Assembly (NCBI GenBank): GCA_963736445.1
Contig: CAVTOY010000001.1
Span: forward strand, 204,280-268,279
DNA: 64,000 nucleotides
Reading direction: 5' to 3'
DNA from: Thiosocius sp963736445
GTDB taxonomy: Bacteria > Pseudomonadota > Gammaproteobacteria > Chromatiales > Chromatiaceae
The notes under the pieces are model-generated. The model saw only the letters and a program-made list of their open reading frames with translations. It did no database searches and had not been told where the DNA came from. The position numbers were made by a program, and so were the translations under genes. Each line of letters begins with the position of its first letter. The first letter of the stretch is position 1. This document shows positions 52,430 through 61,295 of the stretch, piece by piece.

Positions 52430-53518
52430 ATGAGCAAAATGACTAAAATCGCGGTGGCCGCCGCTATCGCCGCTGCCTCGGCAACCGCTTCTGCCTGGTG
52501 GGGTAATGGCTACGGCCCGAATACCAACAACGGCTATGGCTATGGGGATGGCTACACCAATGGCCTCCTAGATGGTTACGGCGATGCCTACGGTGCCGGC
52601 GACTTCAGCATGAACTTTTCGGGCCGCGGCCGCACCAACATGCGCGGTTATGGCGACGCCTCTGGTTATGGTGACGGCTGGGGTCGCGGCTACAACTACA
52701 GCGCACCCTACTGGGCAGCGCCTTACTATGGCGCCAATGCGCCTTATGCCACCGCACCGACCATGACGACCGAGCAGCAGGAGGCGATGGCCGAGCAACA
52801 GGCCAAGGCGGTCGAGGCCCAGCGTAAGGCGGCCGAGCAGTTCGCTGCGCAGCAGGCCGAGGCCATCAAGGCCGCTCAGGAGGCCCAGCGCAAAGCGGCG
52901 GAGCAATATGCTGCACAAGCACCGCAGGTTCCGTATGTCGCGCCGCGCTTTGCCGCACGGCCGGTCCCGGCGTTTGCCAGGCCGGGGCGCCCAGAGATGC
53001 CCCAGTTCGATATGGCACGGCCCGAGCGTCCGCAGATGCCCCAGTTCGACATGGTACGGCCTGAGCGCCCGCAGATGCCGAAGTTCGATATGGCGCGGCC
53101 CGAGCGTCCGCAGATGCCCCAGTTCGAGATGGCACGGCCTGAGCGTCCGCAGATGCCGAAGTTCGATATGGCACGACCTGAGCGCCCGGAGATGCCGAAG
53201 TTCGATATGGCACGGCCCGAGCGTCCGCAGATGCCCCAGTTCGAGATGGCCAGGCCAGAGCGTCCCATGATGCCCGAAATGGCTCGCGTCGAACGGCCTG
53301 CGGCGTCCGAGACCGGGAAATCGGCCGCCGCCGTTCCGGCACCGGCCCCCGCAGCCCAGGCGCCGGCCATTGAGGCGCAGGCCGAGGAGCGTCGCGCGGC
53401 CATGGAGGCACGATTCGCGGAGCGTCAGGCTGCATTGAAGACCCAAATGGAAGAGATGAAGCAGCAGATGGAGGCACGTCGGGTGCCGGTGCAGGCCGGC
53501 GCCCCCAAGCAGTACTGA
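52430..53518 (+). CDS. extended sulfur globule-like protein with 13-residue tandem repeats
   Basis: A 362-residue protein. Residues 1-22 are a signal peptide; 23-110 form an Sgp-like Gly/Tyr/Asn head (GAGDFSMNFSGRGRTNMRGY, nearly the same as in the first gene); about 112-165 is an Ala/Gln/Glu helix likely to coil; 189-279 hold seven copies of a 13-residue repeat, with a degenerate eighth to 290; about 315-350 is a second charged, Met/Gln-rich helix. Globule proteins described from purple sulfur bacteria are mostly small, and I do not recognise this repeat from any of them. Likely periplasmic, part of or docked on the globule shell. A terminator follows. Confidence 0.8.
   Translation: MSKMTKIAVAAAIAAASATASAWWGNGYGPNTNNGYGYGDGYTNGLLDGYGDAYGAGDFSMNFSGRGRTNMRGYGDASGYGDGWGRGYNYSAPYWAAPYYGANAPYATAPTMTTEQQEAMAEQQAKAVEAQRKAAEQFAAQQAEAIKAAQEAQRKAAEQYAAQAPQVPYVAPRFAARPVPAFARPGRPEMPQFDMARPERPQMPQFDMVRPERPQMPKFDMARPERPQMPQFEMARPERPQMPKFDMARPERPEMPKFDMARPERPQMPQFEMARPERPMMPEMARVERPAASETGKSAAAVPAPAPAAQAPAIEAQAEERRAAMEARFAERQAALKTQMEEMKQQMEARRVPVQAGAPKQY
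52994..53299 (+). repeat. 39-bp in-frame tandem repeat
   Basis: Seven 39-base units (52994-53266) and a shortened eighth (53267-53299). The consensus peptide is [QE]MP[QK]F[DE]MARPERP. Units 3 and 5 are identical in protein, as are 4 and 7; variation is limited to Q/K, D/E, Q/E and one A/V. High DNA identity between units suggests recent expansion and possible copy-number variation between strains. Confidence 0.95.
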
Positions 53519-53550
53519 TCGCCTGCGTCTTCACTTCTGATCGAACGAGC

Positions 53551-53577
53551 GCCCGGCCTTGCAGCCGGGCGTTTTTC
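53551..53577 (+). terminator. terminator of the second globule gene
   Basis: GCCCGGC-CTTGCA-GCCGGGC followed by GTTTTTCGTTT, 32 bases after the stop codon. The remaining gap to aceE (53578-53856) has an AT-rich stretch at about 53685-53750 containing TATATAAAAG and runs of A, probably part of the aceE promoter region, and no gene I can support. Confidence 0.8.
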
Positions 53578-53856
53578 GTTTCGCCGACCGCCCGACAGGC
53601 AACGGGTGGCCCCACTGTATCCCGGGTCGGTTCCGCGAGGGATCGTCAGATGCGCTTTCCAACGACCTTCTAGCGAGCAAAGTTATAGGACGATTGTCTA
53701 TATAAAAGAAATCGCTAAACCACTGAAAAAAAATAAAAAGGAAATTCGATCTGGTAAGCCCGGGTCGCGTCTGCTTTACTTCGGCAAGTGCGACACCCGG
53801 GCCTGGCCCGCGACCGTCGGCACCGCAACCCCTCTCCGACGCGGAATCTCAGCGAT

Positions 53857-56514
53857 ATGTCAGCGAAACCCGATCTCGATCCTCAGGAAACACAGGAATG
53901 GCTCGACGCGCTCGATGCGGTGCTGGAGAACGAGGGGCCGGACCGGGCCCACTTCCTGCTCGAGAAACTGGTCGACAAGGCGCGTCGCTCGGGGGCCTAT
54001 CTGCCCTACAGCGCCAAGACCGCCTACCTGAATACCATCCCGCTGACCCAGCAGGACCGTTATCCCGGCGATCAGTCGATGGAGGACCGGCTGCGCTCTA
54101 TCGTGCGTTGGAATGCGATGGCGATGGTCGTGCACGCGAATCGTTTCGCCGCGGAACTTGGCGGCCACATCGCCAGTTTTGCCTCCAGCGCCACCCTTTT
54201 CGACGTCGGCTTCAACCACTTCTTCCGCGCCACCAATGACAACCAGGAGGGTGACCTGGTGTTCTTCCAGGGCCATTCAGCGCCGGGCATCTACGCCAGG
54301 GCCTTCTTGGAAGGTCGGATCAGCGAAGAACAGCTGAACAACTTCCGACAGGAAGTGGATGGTCATGGCCTGTCGTCCTACCCGCACCCCTGGCTGATGC
54401 CCAATTTTTGGCAGTTCCCGACGGTATCCATGGGCCTGGGGCCGATCATGGCCATTTATCAGGCCCGCTTCATGCGCTACCTGCACGACCGCGGCCTGCA
54501 AAACGCCGGTGATCGCAAGGTCTGGGCCTACATGGGCGACGGAGAGATGGACGAGCCCGAATCCCTGGGCGCGATCTCGCTAGCCGCCCGCGAGCGCCTT
54601 GATAACTTGGTGTTCGTGGTCAATTGCAACCTGCAGCGCCTCGACGGGCCGGTGCGCGGCAACGGCAAAATCATCCAGGAGCTGGAGGCAGTGTTCCGCG
54701 GCGCCGGCTGGAACGTGATCAAGGTGATCTGGGGCGGCTACTGGGATCCGCTCCTGGCGCGTGACAAGGACGGGCTGCTGCTCAAGCGCATGGAGGAGTG
54801 CGTCGACGGTGACTACCAGGCGTACAAGGCCAAGGGCGGCGCCTATGTGCGTGAGCACTTCTTCGGCAAGTACCCGGAACTCGCCGCCATGGTTGCCAAC
54901 ATGACGGACGAGGACATCTGGCGTCTGAACCGGGGCGGTCACGATCCTATCAAGATCTACTCGGCCTATGCGGCGGCGATGCGGCACAAGGGTCAGCCGA
55001 CCGTGATCCTGGCCAAGACCGTGAAGGGCTACGGCATGGGCGAGGCCGGCGAGGGCCAGAACATTACGCACTCGCAGAAGAAGATGGGCGAGGAGGCGCT
55101 GCGCGCTTTCCGCAATCGCTTCGCCATCCCGATCCCGGACGATCAGATCGATTCCACGCCGTATTTCAAGCCCCCCGCGGACAGTGCCGAGATGCAGTAT
55201 CTGCACGAGCGTCGCGCGGCGCTGGGCGGCTATGTGCCGACGCGCCGCGCCAAAGGCAAGCCCCTGGCGATCCCGCCGCTCGACACCTTCAAGGCCCTAC
55301 TCGAGGGCAGCGGCGAGCGCGAGATGTCGACCACGATGGCCTTCGTGCGCTTTCTCACCAGCCTCACGCGCGACAAGACGATCGGTAAATTCGTCGTGCC
55401 GATCGTCCCCGACGAGGCACGCACGTTCGGGATGGAGGGCATGTTCCGCCAGCTCGGTATCTACTCGTCGGTGGGACAACTCTACAAACCGGTCGACTCC
55501 GACCAGGTGATGTATTACCGCGAGGACACCAAGGGCCAGATCCTGCAGGAGGGCATCAACGAGGCCGGCGCGATGTCGTCCTGGATAGCGGCCGCGACGT
55601 CTTACAGCAACAACGGCGTCAGCATGATCCCGTTCTACATCTATTACTCGATGTTCGGCTTCCAGCGGGTGGGCGACCTCGCCTGGGCGGCCGGCGACAT
55701 GCAGGCCCGTGGCTTCCTGCTCGGTGGCACCGCCGGGCGCACCACCCTAGCCGGCGAAGGCCTGCAGCACCAGGATGGCCACAGTCATCTGCAAGCCGCG
55801 TTCATCCCCAACTGTCGTGCCTACGACCCGACGTTCGCCTACGAACTCGCGGTGATTCTGCACGACGGCATGAAGAAGATGTACGAGGAACAGCACAACG
55901 TTTTCTATTACGTCACGGTGATGAATGAAAACTACCTCCAGCCGGCGATGCCGGATGGCATTGAAGAGGACATCATCAAGGGGATCTATCTGTACCGCCA
56001 GGGCTCGCGCAAGAAGAAGCGGGTGCAGCTCTTGGGGTCGGGCACCATCCTGCGCGAGGTGATCGCGGCGGCCGCGCTGCTCGAGGACGAGTGGAACGTC
56101 GCGGCCGATGTCTGGAGCGTCACCAGCTTCACCGAGCTGCGCCGCGAGGCGATTGATGTCGAGCGCTGGAATATGCTGCATCCGATGGACAAGCCGCGTG
56201 TGCCGCATGTGACCCGGACGCTGGAAAATCATAGGGGCCCGGCCATTGCGACGACCGACTACATCCGCAGCTTCCCGGCGCAGATTCTGCCCTATCTCGG
56301 CGACCGCCACTTCGTCGCGCTCGGCACCGACGGCTTTGGCCGCTCGGACATGCGCTCGCAGTTGCGCAAGTTCTTCGAGGTCAATCGTCACTATGTGGTC
56401 GTGGCGGCGCTGAAGGCCCTGGCCGATATCGGCGAGGTCGACGGCAGTCTTGTGGCGCAGGCGATCAAGGCCTACAAGATCGACCCCGATAAGCCAAACC
56501 CTGCAACTGTCTGA
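53857..56514 (+). CDS. aceE: pyruvate dehydrogenase E1 component, homodimeric
   Basis: An 885-residue thiamine-diphosphate enzyme of the E. coli AceE type, decarboxylating pyruvate and acetylating the E2 lipoyl group. Seen: YLNTIPLTQQDRYPGD, the ThDP/Mg motif beginning MGDGEMDEPESLG and ending near FVVNCNLQRLDGPVRGNGKI, and AGRTTLAGEGLQHQDGHS. ATG 53857 matches the family N terminus; GC-rich in-frame codons upstream are not needed. It starts the aceE-aceF-lpd cluster. Confidence 0.97.
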   Translation: MSAKPDLDPQETQEWLDALDAVLENEGPDRAHFLLEKLVDKARRSGAYLPYSAKTAYLNTIPLTQQDRYPGDQSMEDRLRSIVRWNAMAMVVHANRFAAELGGHIASFASSATLFDVGFNHFFRATNDNQEGDLVFFQGHSAPGIYARAFLEGRISEEQLNNFRQEVDGHGLSSYPHPWLMPNFWQFPTVSMGLGPIMAIYQARFMRYLHDRGLQNAGDRKVWAYMGDGEMDEPESLGAISLAARERLDNLVFVVNCNLQRLDGPVRGNGKIIQELEAVFRGAGWNVIKVIWGGYWDPLLARDKDGLLLKRMEECVDGDYQAYKAKGGAYVREHFFGKYPELAAMVANMTDEDIWRLNRGGHDPIKIYSAYAAAMRHKGQPTVILAKTVKGYGMGEAGEGQNITHSQKKMGEEALRAFRNRFAIPIPDDQIDSTPYFKPPADSAEMQYLHERRAALGGYVPTRRAKGKPLAIPPLDTFKALLEGSGEREMSTTMAFVRFLTSLTRDKTIGKFVVPIVPDEARTFGMEGMFRQLGIYSSVGQLYKPVDSDQVMYYREDTKGQILQEGINEAGAMSSWIAAATSYSNNGVSMIPFYIYYSMFGFQRVGDLAWAAGDMQARGFLLGGTAGRTTLAGEGLQHQDGHSHLQAAFIPNCRAYDPTFAYELAVILHDGMKKMYEEQHNVFYYVTVMNENYLQPAMPDGIEEDIIKGIYLYRQGSRKKKRVQLLGSGTILREVIAAAALLEDEWNVAADVWSVTSFTELRREAIDVERWNMLHPMDKPRVPHVTRTLENHRGPAIATTDYIRSFPAQILPYLGDRHFVALGTDGFGRSDMRSQLRKFFEVNRHYVVVAALKALADIGEVDGSLVAQAIKAYKIDPDKPNPATV

Positions 56515-56561
56515 TTGACAGGCGAAACACCGCGTTCAGACAGTGATACGGAGAGACAGAC

Positions 56562-58271
56562 GTGGCCCAGATGATTGAAGTGTTGCTGCCCGACATCGGT
56601 GATTTTCACGACGTCGAGATCATCGAGATCCTGGTCAGCCCCGGTGACGGCGTCGAGGCGGAGGATCCGCTGCTGACCCTTGAAAGTGACAAGGCCAGTA
56701 TGGAGATCCCGGCGCCGCAGGCCGGGGTGGTCGGTGAGATCAAGGTGGCGCTAGGCGACAAGATCAACCAGGGTGACCTGCTGATGCTGCTGGAGACGAC
56801 CACCGCCGAGCCCGAAGCGGAGGCGATACCCACCGAGTCAGGGGCGCCGCCGCTGGTCGCGGACACCTCCAGCCCCGCTGTCGAACCCCCATCTGAACCT
56901 GAACAGGCGTCGCAGCCGCCGTTGCCCGCGGTCGGAGAACCGCAGATCCGCGAGGTGTTGTTACCCGACATCGGCGACTTCAAGGACGTCGAGATCATCG
57001 AGCTGTTGGTCAGTCCCGGCGATCGGGTCGAGGCCGAGCAGTCCCTACTGACCTTGGAGAGCGACAAGGCGACTATGGAGATCCCGGCGCCGTTCGCCGG
57101 CGTGGTCAAGTCGCTGGCGGTCGGCATCGGTGACAAGGTGAACGAGGGCGACCGCATCGCCGAACTCGAAGCCTTCGGCGGCCCGTCGGTATCTGCCGCA
57201 CCCGAGACGGGCCAGGCGGCGGTTGCCGAAGCGGTGCAATCCGCGGCGCCATCGCCGACGTCTGAACCGGCGGAGGCGTCGTCGCGCCCGCCGGGTGAGA
57301 GGAAGCCCTCACGGAGACCGATTGCCACGCTGCCGTCGGATGCGCAGCGCAGCAAGCCACACGCCAGTCCCGGGGTGCGCCGTTTCGCACGGGAACTGGG
57401 GGTGGACCTCTACCGTGTATCGGGTTCAGGGACCAAGGGCCGCATCACCAAGGAAGATGTCCAGGGTTTCGTAAAACGGTCGCTGGCCGAGGGTGCCGCC
57501 GCCGTTACGCCCGCCAGCGGCGGCACCGGAGCGCTGGCACTGCCGGGCATGCCCGAGGTGGATTTCAGCAAGTTCGGTGAGGTCGAAGAGCAGCCGCTAG
57601 GGCGGATTAAGAAACTCAGCGGCGCCCATCTGCACCGCAGCTGGTTGAATGTCCCGCACGTCACGCAGTTCGACGAGGCCGACATCACCGAGCTGGAGGC
57701 ATTTCGCAAGGCGAACAAGGACGCCGCCACGAAGGCCGAGGTCAAGCTTACGTTCATGCCCTTTTTGATGAAGGCGGTGTGCAAGGCAATGGCGGAGTTC
57801 CCGCAGTTCAATAGCGCGCTGTCCGCCGACGGTGAACGGCTGATCCTGAAAAAGTACACGCATATCGGGGTCGCAGTCGATACGCCGAACGGCCTGGTCG
57901 TTCCGGTGGTGCGAGACGTCGACCGCAAGGGCATCTTCGATCTGGCGGCTGACCTCGGTGAGATCAGCGCGAAGGCCCGGGCAGGTAAGCTGGCACCGGC
58001 CGATATGCAGGGTGGCTGCCTCTCGATCTCTAGCCTGGGCGGTATCGGCGGCACTCAGTTTGCGCCCATCGTCAACGCCCCCGAGGTTGCCATCCTGGGC
58101 ATCTCGCGCGCCGCGATGCAGCCCAAGTGGGACGGCCAGGCGTTCGCGCCGCGCCTGATCATGCCGTTCAGCCTGTCTTACGATCACCGCGTGATCGATG
58201 GCGCCGAGGGCGTGCGCTTCACGACGTACCTGGGCCAGTTGTTGGAGGACATCCGACGCCTGTTGCTGTGA
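56562..58271 (+). CDS. aceF: dihydrolipoamide acetyltransferase (PDH E2)
   Basis: A 569-residue E2 with two lipoyl domains (Lys44 in ESDKASME and Lys169 in ESDKATME), Pro/Ala-rich linkers, a peripheral-subunit-binding domain at about 267-304 (SPGVRRFARELGVDL) and a catalytic domain with SLSYDHRVIDGA near the C terminus. GTG at 56562 follows GGAGAG. E. coli has three lipoyl domains; two is common elsewhere. It lies 47 bases after aceE. Confidence 0.96.
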   Translation: MAQMIEVLLPDIGDFHDVEIIEILVSPGDGVEAEDPLLTLESDKASMEIPAPQAGVVGEIKVALGDKINQGDLLMLLETTTAEPEAEAIPTESGAPPLVADTSSPAVEPPSEPEQASQPPLPAVGEPQIREVLLPDIGDFKDVEIIELLVSPGDRVEAEQSLLTLESDKATMEIPAPFAGVVKSLAVGIGDKVNEGDRIAELEAFGGPSVSAAPETGQAAVAEAVQSAAPSPTSEPAEASSRPPGERKPSRRPIATLPSDAQRSKPHASPGVRRFARELGVDLYRVSGSGTKGRITKEDVQGFVKRSLAEGAAAVTPASGGTGALALPGMPEVDFSKFGEVEEQPLGRIKKLSGAHLHRSWLNVPHVTQFDEADITELEAFRKANKDAATKAEVKLTFMPFLMKAVCKAMAEFPQFNSALSADGERLILKKYTHIGVAVDTPNGLVVPVVRDVDRKGIFDLAADLGEISAKARAGKLAPADMQGGCLSISSLGGIGGTQFAPIVNAPEVAILGISRAAMQPKWDGQAFAPRLIMPFSLSYDHRVIDGAEGVRFTTYLGQLLEDIRRLLL

Positions 58272-58555
58272 CCGGCGGCACGCAGAATAGCGACAGGCGG
58301 GAGCCTGCGCAGCAGACAATGCACAACATTGACACGGTTGCCGTGCATCATCCGTGGTTTGCTGCGTTAATTGCATACCGACTACGGTCCGCTTAACTGG
58401 GCGGGTTAGAAACCCCAGATTCGAGATAGGGCGACGGCGAAAACAGCTTGTCGTTGTTCGACGTGGATCGATGTGAGCCTATACCGTTGCAAGTTCAAGT
58501 ACTTACTAGGCAGCCGTTGGCCGGCTGGTGAGATTTTCAGGCTGGAGGAGTGTTT

Positions 58556-59989
58556 ATGGTCAAGCAAGGCGAAGTGGCGGACATTCGCACCGAGGTGGTG
58601 GTGCTGGGCGCAGGTCCGGGTGGTTACACCGCGGCCTTTCGTGCGGCTGATCTCGGCAAACAGGTGGTTTTGATCGAACGCTACGCCAGCCTGGGCGGCG
58701 TCTGTCTGAATGTCGGTTGCATACCCTCGAAGGCCCTGCTGCATACGGCCGAGGTGATCAACGAGGCCGCCGAGCTGGAAAACATGGGCGTGCGCTTCAC
58801 GCAGCCGCGGATCGATCTGGACAAGATGCGGGTCGGTAAGGACAAAGTGGTCGGCAAGCTGACCGGTGGGCTCGCCGCGTTGGCTAAGCAGCGCAAGGTG
58901 CAGGTCGTTACCGGTGTCGCCAGGTTCGTGGATCCACGTCACCTTGAGGTGCAGACCGCCGAGGGCCTGACCCGCATCGAATTCGAGCATTGCATCATTG
59001 CCTGCGGTTCCAGCCCGGTGAAGATCCCCGGTTTCCCCAACGACGATCCGCGCCTGATCGATTCCACCGGCGCCTTGGCCCTCGCAGACATTCCGAAAAA
59101 GATGCTGATCGTCGGCGGCGGCATCATCGGTCTCGAGATGGCGTCCGTGTATGCCACGCTGGGTACCGAGGTCGATATCGTCGAGCTACTGGACGGCCTG
59201 ATCCCGGGCGTCGACCGCGACTTGGTCAAGCCGCTGCAGAAACGTCTGGAAAAGCAGGTCAGCAGCATCCTGCTGAAGACCAAGGTAAGTGACATCAAGG
59301 CGCAGAAGAACGGCCTCAAGGTGTCGTTCGAAGGTGACCAGGCGCCGGATCCGAAGCTCTATGACCGGGTGCTGGTCGCGGTAGGCCGCACGCCGAACGG
59401 CAGTCAGATCAATGCCGAGGCGGCCGGCGTTCAGGTCGACGAACGCGGCTTTATCTCGACCGACGCGCACATGCGTACAAATGTTCCGCATATCTACGCG
59501 ATTGGCGATGTCGTCGGTAGCCCGATGCTGGCCCACAAGGCGACGCACGAGGGCAAGACCGCGGCCGAGGTGATCGCCGGTCTGCCGGCGCTGTTCGACC
59601 CGGTCACCATCCCCAATGTCGCCTACACGGATCCGGAGGTGGCCTGGATGGGTCTCACGGAGACCGAGGCCAAGGCCCAGGGCATCGAGATCGAGAAGGG
59701 CGTCTTCCCCTGGGCCGCGTCGGGCCGGGCACTGGGCATCCATCGCGAAGAGGGCCTAACCAAGTTGATCTTCGATGCCAAGACAAAGCGCCTGATCGGG
59801 GCCGGGATCGTCGGCCGCAGCGCCGGCGAACTGATCGGCGAGACCGTGCTCGCCATGGAGATGGGCGCGGACGCCGAGGACATCGGCCTGACCATCCATC
59901 CGCACCCGACGCTCAACGAGACCGTGTGCTTCGCTGCGGAGATGGCCGAGGGTACGATCACGGATCTGATGCCGCCGAAAAAGCGCTGA
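58556..59989 (+). CDS. lpd: dihydrolipoamide dehydrogenase
   Basis: A 477-residue flavoprotein that reoxidises dihydrolipoyl E2. FAD motif VVVLGAGPGGYTAA, redox disulfide Cys50/Cys55 (GVCLNVGCIPSK), NAD motif LIVGGGIIGLEMA and catalytic HPHPTLNE. It has no N-terminal lipoyl domain. GGAGG lies seven bases before the ATG. A 284-base gap from aceF without recognisable genes suggests a possible separate promoter, allowing supply to other 2-oxoacid dehydrogenases. Confidence 0.97.
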   Translation: MVKQGEVADIRTEVVVLGAGPGGYTAAFRAADLGKQVVLIERYASLGGVCLNVGCIPSKALLHTAEVINEAAELENMGVRFTQPRIDLDKMRVGKDKVVGKLTGGLAALAKQRKVQVVTGVARFVDPRHLEVQTAEGLTRIEFEHCIIACGSSPVKIPGFPNDDPRLIDSTGALALADIPKKMLIVGGGIIGLEMASVYATLGTEVDIVELLDGLIPGVDRDLVKPLQKRLEKQVSSILLKTKVSDIKAQKNGLKVSFEGDQAPDPKLYDRVLVAVGRTPNGSQINAEAAGVQVDERGFISTDAHMRTNVPHIYAIGDVVGSPMLAHKATHEGKTAAEVIAGLPALFDPVTIPNVAYTDPEVAWMGLTETEAKAQGIEIEKGVFPWAASGRALGIHREEGLTKLIFDAKTKRLIGAGIVGRSAGELIGETVLAMEMGADAEDIGLTIHPHPTLNETVCFAAEMAEGTITDLMPPKKR

Positions 59990-60191
59990 GTGCAGTTCAA
60001 GGACCGCTTTCCGATACTACGATCGCCCCCGCGGACGAACAGACGCGGCCGCGGCACGCGGTCCGCTCGTCCCGCCTTTCAGGATGTTGAAGTAGTGCGT
60101 GAACCATCCTCTTGGATGGCGGTCTGACACCCGCAACAGAAGCCCCACTGACGCGCGCGGCACCGTTCCCCTTTTGTAAGACGAGGCAAGT

Positions 60192-61295
60192 GTGATCCCC
60201 TTTTTCAAATCTTGCGCCGGCGTCACCCGGCTGGGCCTGACAATCGCGGCGCTGTGCGCGACCCCGGGCTGGGCCGCGCCCCCGACCGCGGTGATCGTGG
60301 CCGAGGTGCAGCAGGTCAGCTTCGAGGACCGAATCGAGGCGCTAGGTACGCTGCGCGCCAACGAGTCCGTCGAGCTTACTGCGTCCGTCACCGAGACGGT
60401 CAGCGCGCTGTACTTCGATGACGGGCAGCAGGTTGCGGCCGACACACTGCTGGTCGAGATGACCAGCACCGAAGAACACGCCCAGCTGGAAGAGGCCCAA
60501 TCGCTGCTCGACGAGGCCGCGCGACAGTACCGCCGCGTGCAGTCTCTGGCTACTCAGGGCACGGCATCACAGTCGCTGCTCGATGAACGGCGGCGGGAAC
60601 GCGAGACCGCGCGTGCGCGCTTGTCTGCGATCGAGTCCCGTCTATCTGACCGCCTGATCAAGGCCCCTTTTGCCGGGGTGCTGGGCCTGCGCAAGATCAG
60701 CATCGGGGCGTTGGTCGAGCCCGGTGACCTGATCACCACGCTCGATGACGATACGCAGATGAAGCTCGATCTGGCAGTACCCAACGTCTATCTCGGGAGC
60801 CTGCGGCCGGGCTTGGGGGTCGAGGCGACGACACGCGCCTACGGCGAACGCCAGTTCACCGGCGAGGTCCGCAGTATCGACAGCCGCGTCGACCCAGTGA
60901 CCCGATCCGTCCAGGTGCGGGTGTTGCTGCCGAATCCGGAACGTCTCCTAAAACCCGGCATGCTGATGCAGGTAACGCTGCGCAAGGACCCGCGTGAGAC
61001 CCTGGTCATCCCAGAAGCGGCGCTGACGCCGCTGGGGCGTGAGCAGTATGTCCTGGTCGCCTCACCGGAGGGCGATCTGCACAAGGTGGAGCGGCGGCGC
61101 GTCGTTATCGGCTCAAGGCGTCCGGGTGAGGTCGAGGTAATCGACGGTCTGAAAGAAGGCGATCGGGTTATCACCGAGGGCACCCTACGCGTGCGCCCTG
61201 GCCAGCAGGTCGACGTGCGGGCCGTCGATGATGGTTCGCGGCCACTGCGCGAGCTGCTGCAGGATGAGTCCGGCACGGCACAGGACAAGCCATGA
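60192..61295 (+). CDS. RND efflux periplasmic adaptor
   Basis: A 367-residue membrane fusion protein. A signal peptide ends GWAAP; the biotinyl-lipoyl halves flank an alpha hairpin (about residues 90-155), with IKAPFAGVLGLRKISIGALV and a C-terminal barrel (GMLMQVTLRKDPRETLVIPE). It links an inner-membrane RND pump to an outer-membrane channel. The GTG start is preceded by GAGG. Its stop overlaps the pump start as ATGA. Confidence 0.93.
   Translation: MIPFFKSCAGVTRLGLTIAALCATPGWAAPPTAVIVAEVQQVSFEDRIEALGTLRANESVELTASVTETVSALYFDDGQQVAADTLLVEMTSTEEHAQLEEAQSLLDEAARQYRRVQSLATQGTASQSLLDERRRERETARARLSAIESRLSDRLIKAPFAGVLGLRKISIGALVEPGDLITTLDDDTQMKLDLAVPNVYLGSLRPGLGVEATTRAYGERQFTGEVRSIDSRVDPVTRSVQVRVLLPNPERLLKPGMLMQVTLRKDPRETLVIPEAALTPLGREQYVLVASPEGDLHKVERRRVVIGSRRPGEVEVIDGLKEGDRVITEGTLRVRPGQQVDVRAVDDGSRPLRELLQDESGTAQDKP

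Noticed and set aside
52994..53299. CRISPR-like array
   Set aside because: The 39-base units are contiguous, have no unique spacers and stay in frame inside a coding sequence.
52568..53446. Several antisense frames across the second globule gene
   Set aside because: They arise because a 39-base repeat stays open in all frames in which one unit is open. The plus frame has the signal peptide, ribosome site and terminator.
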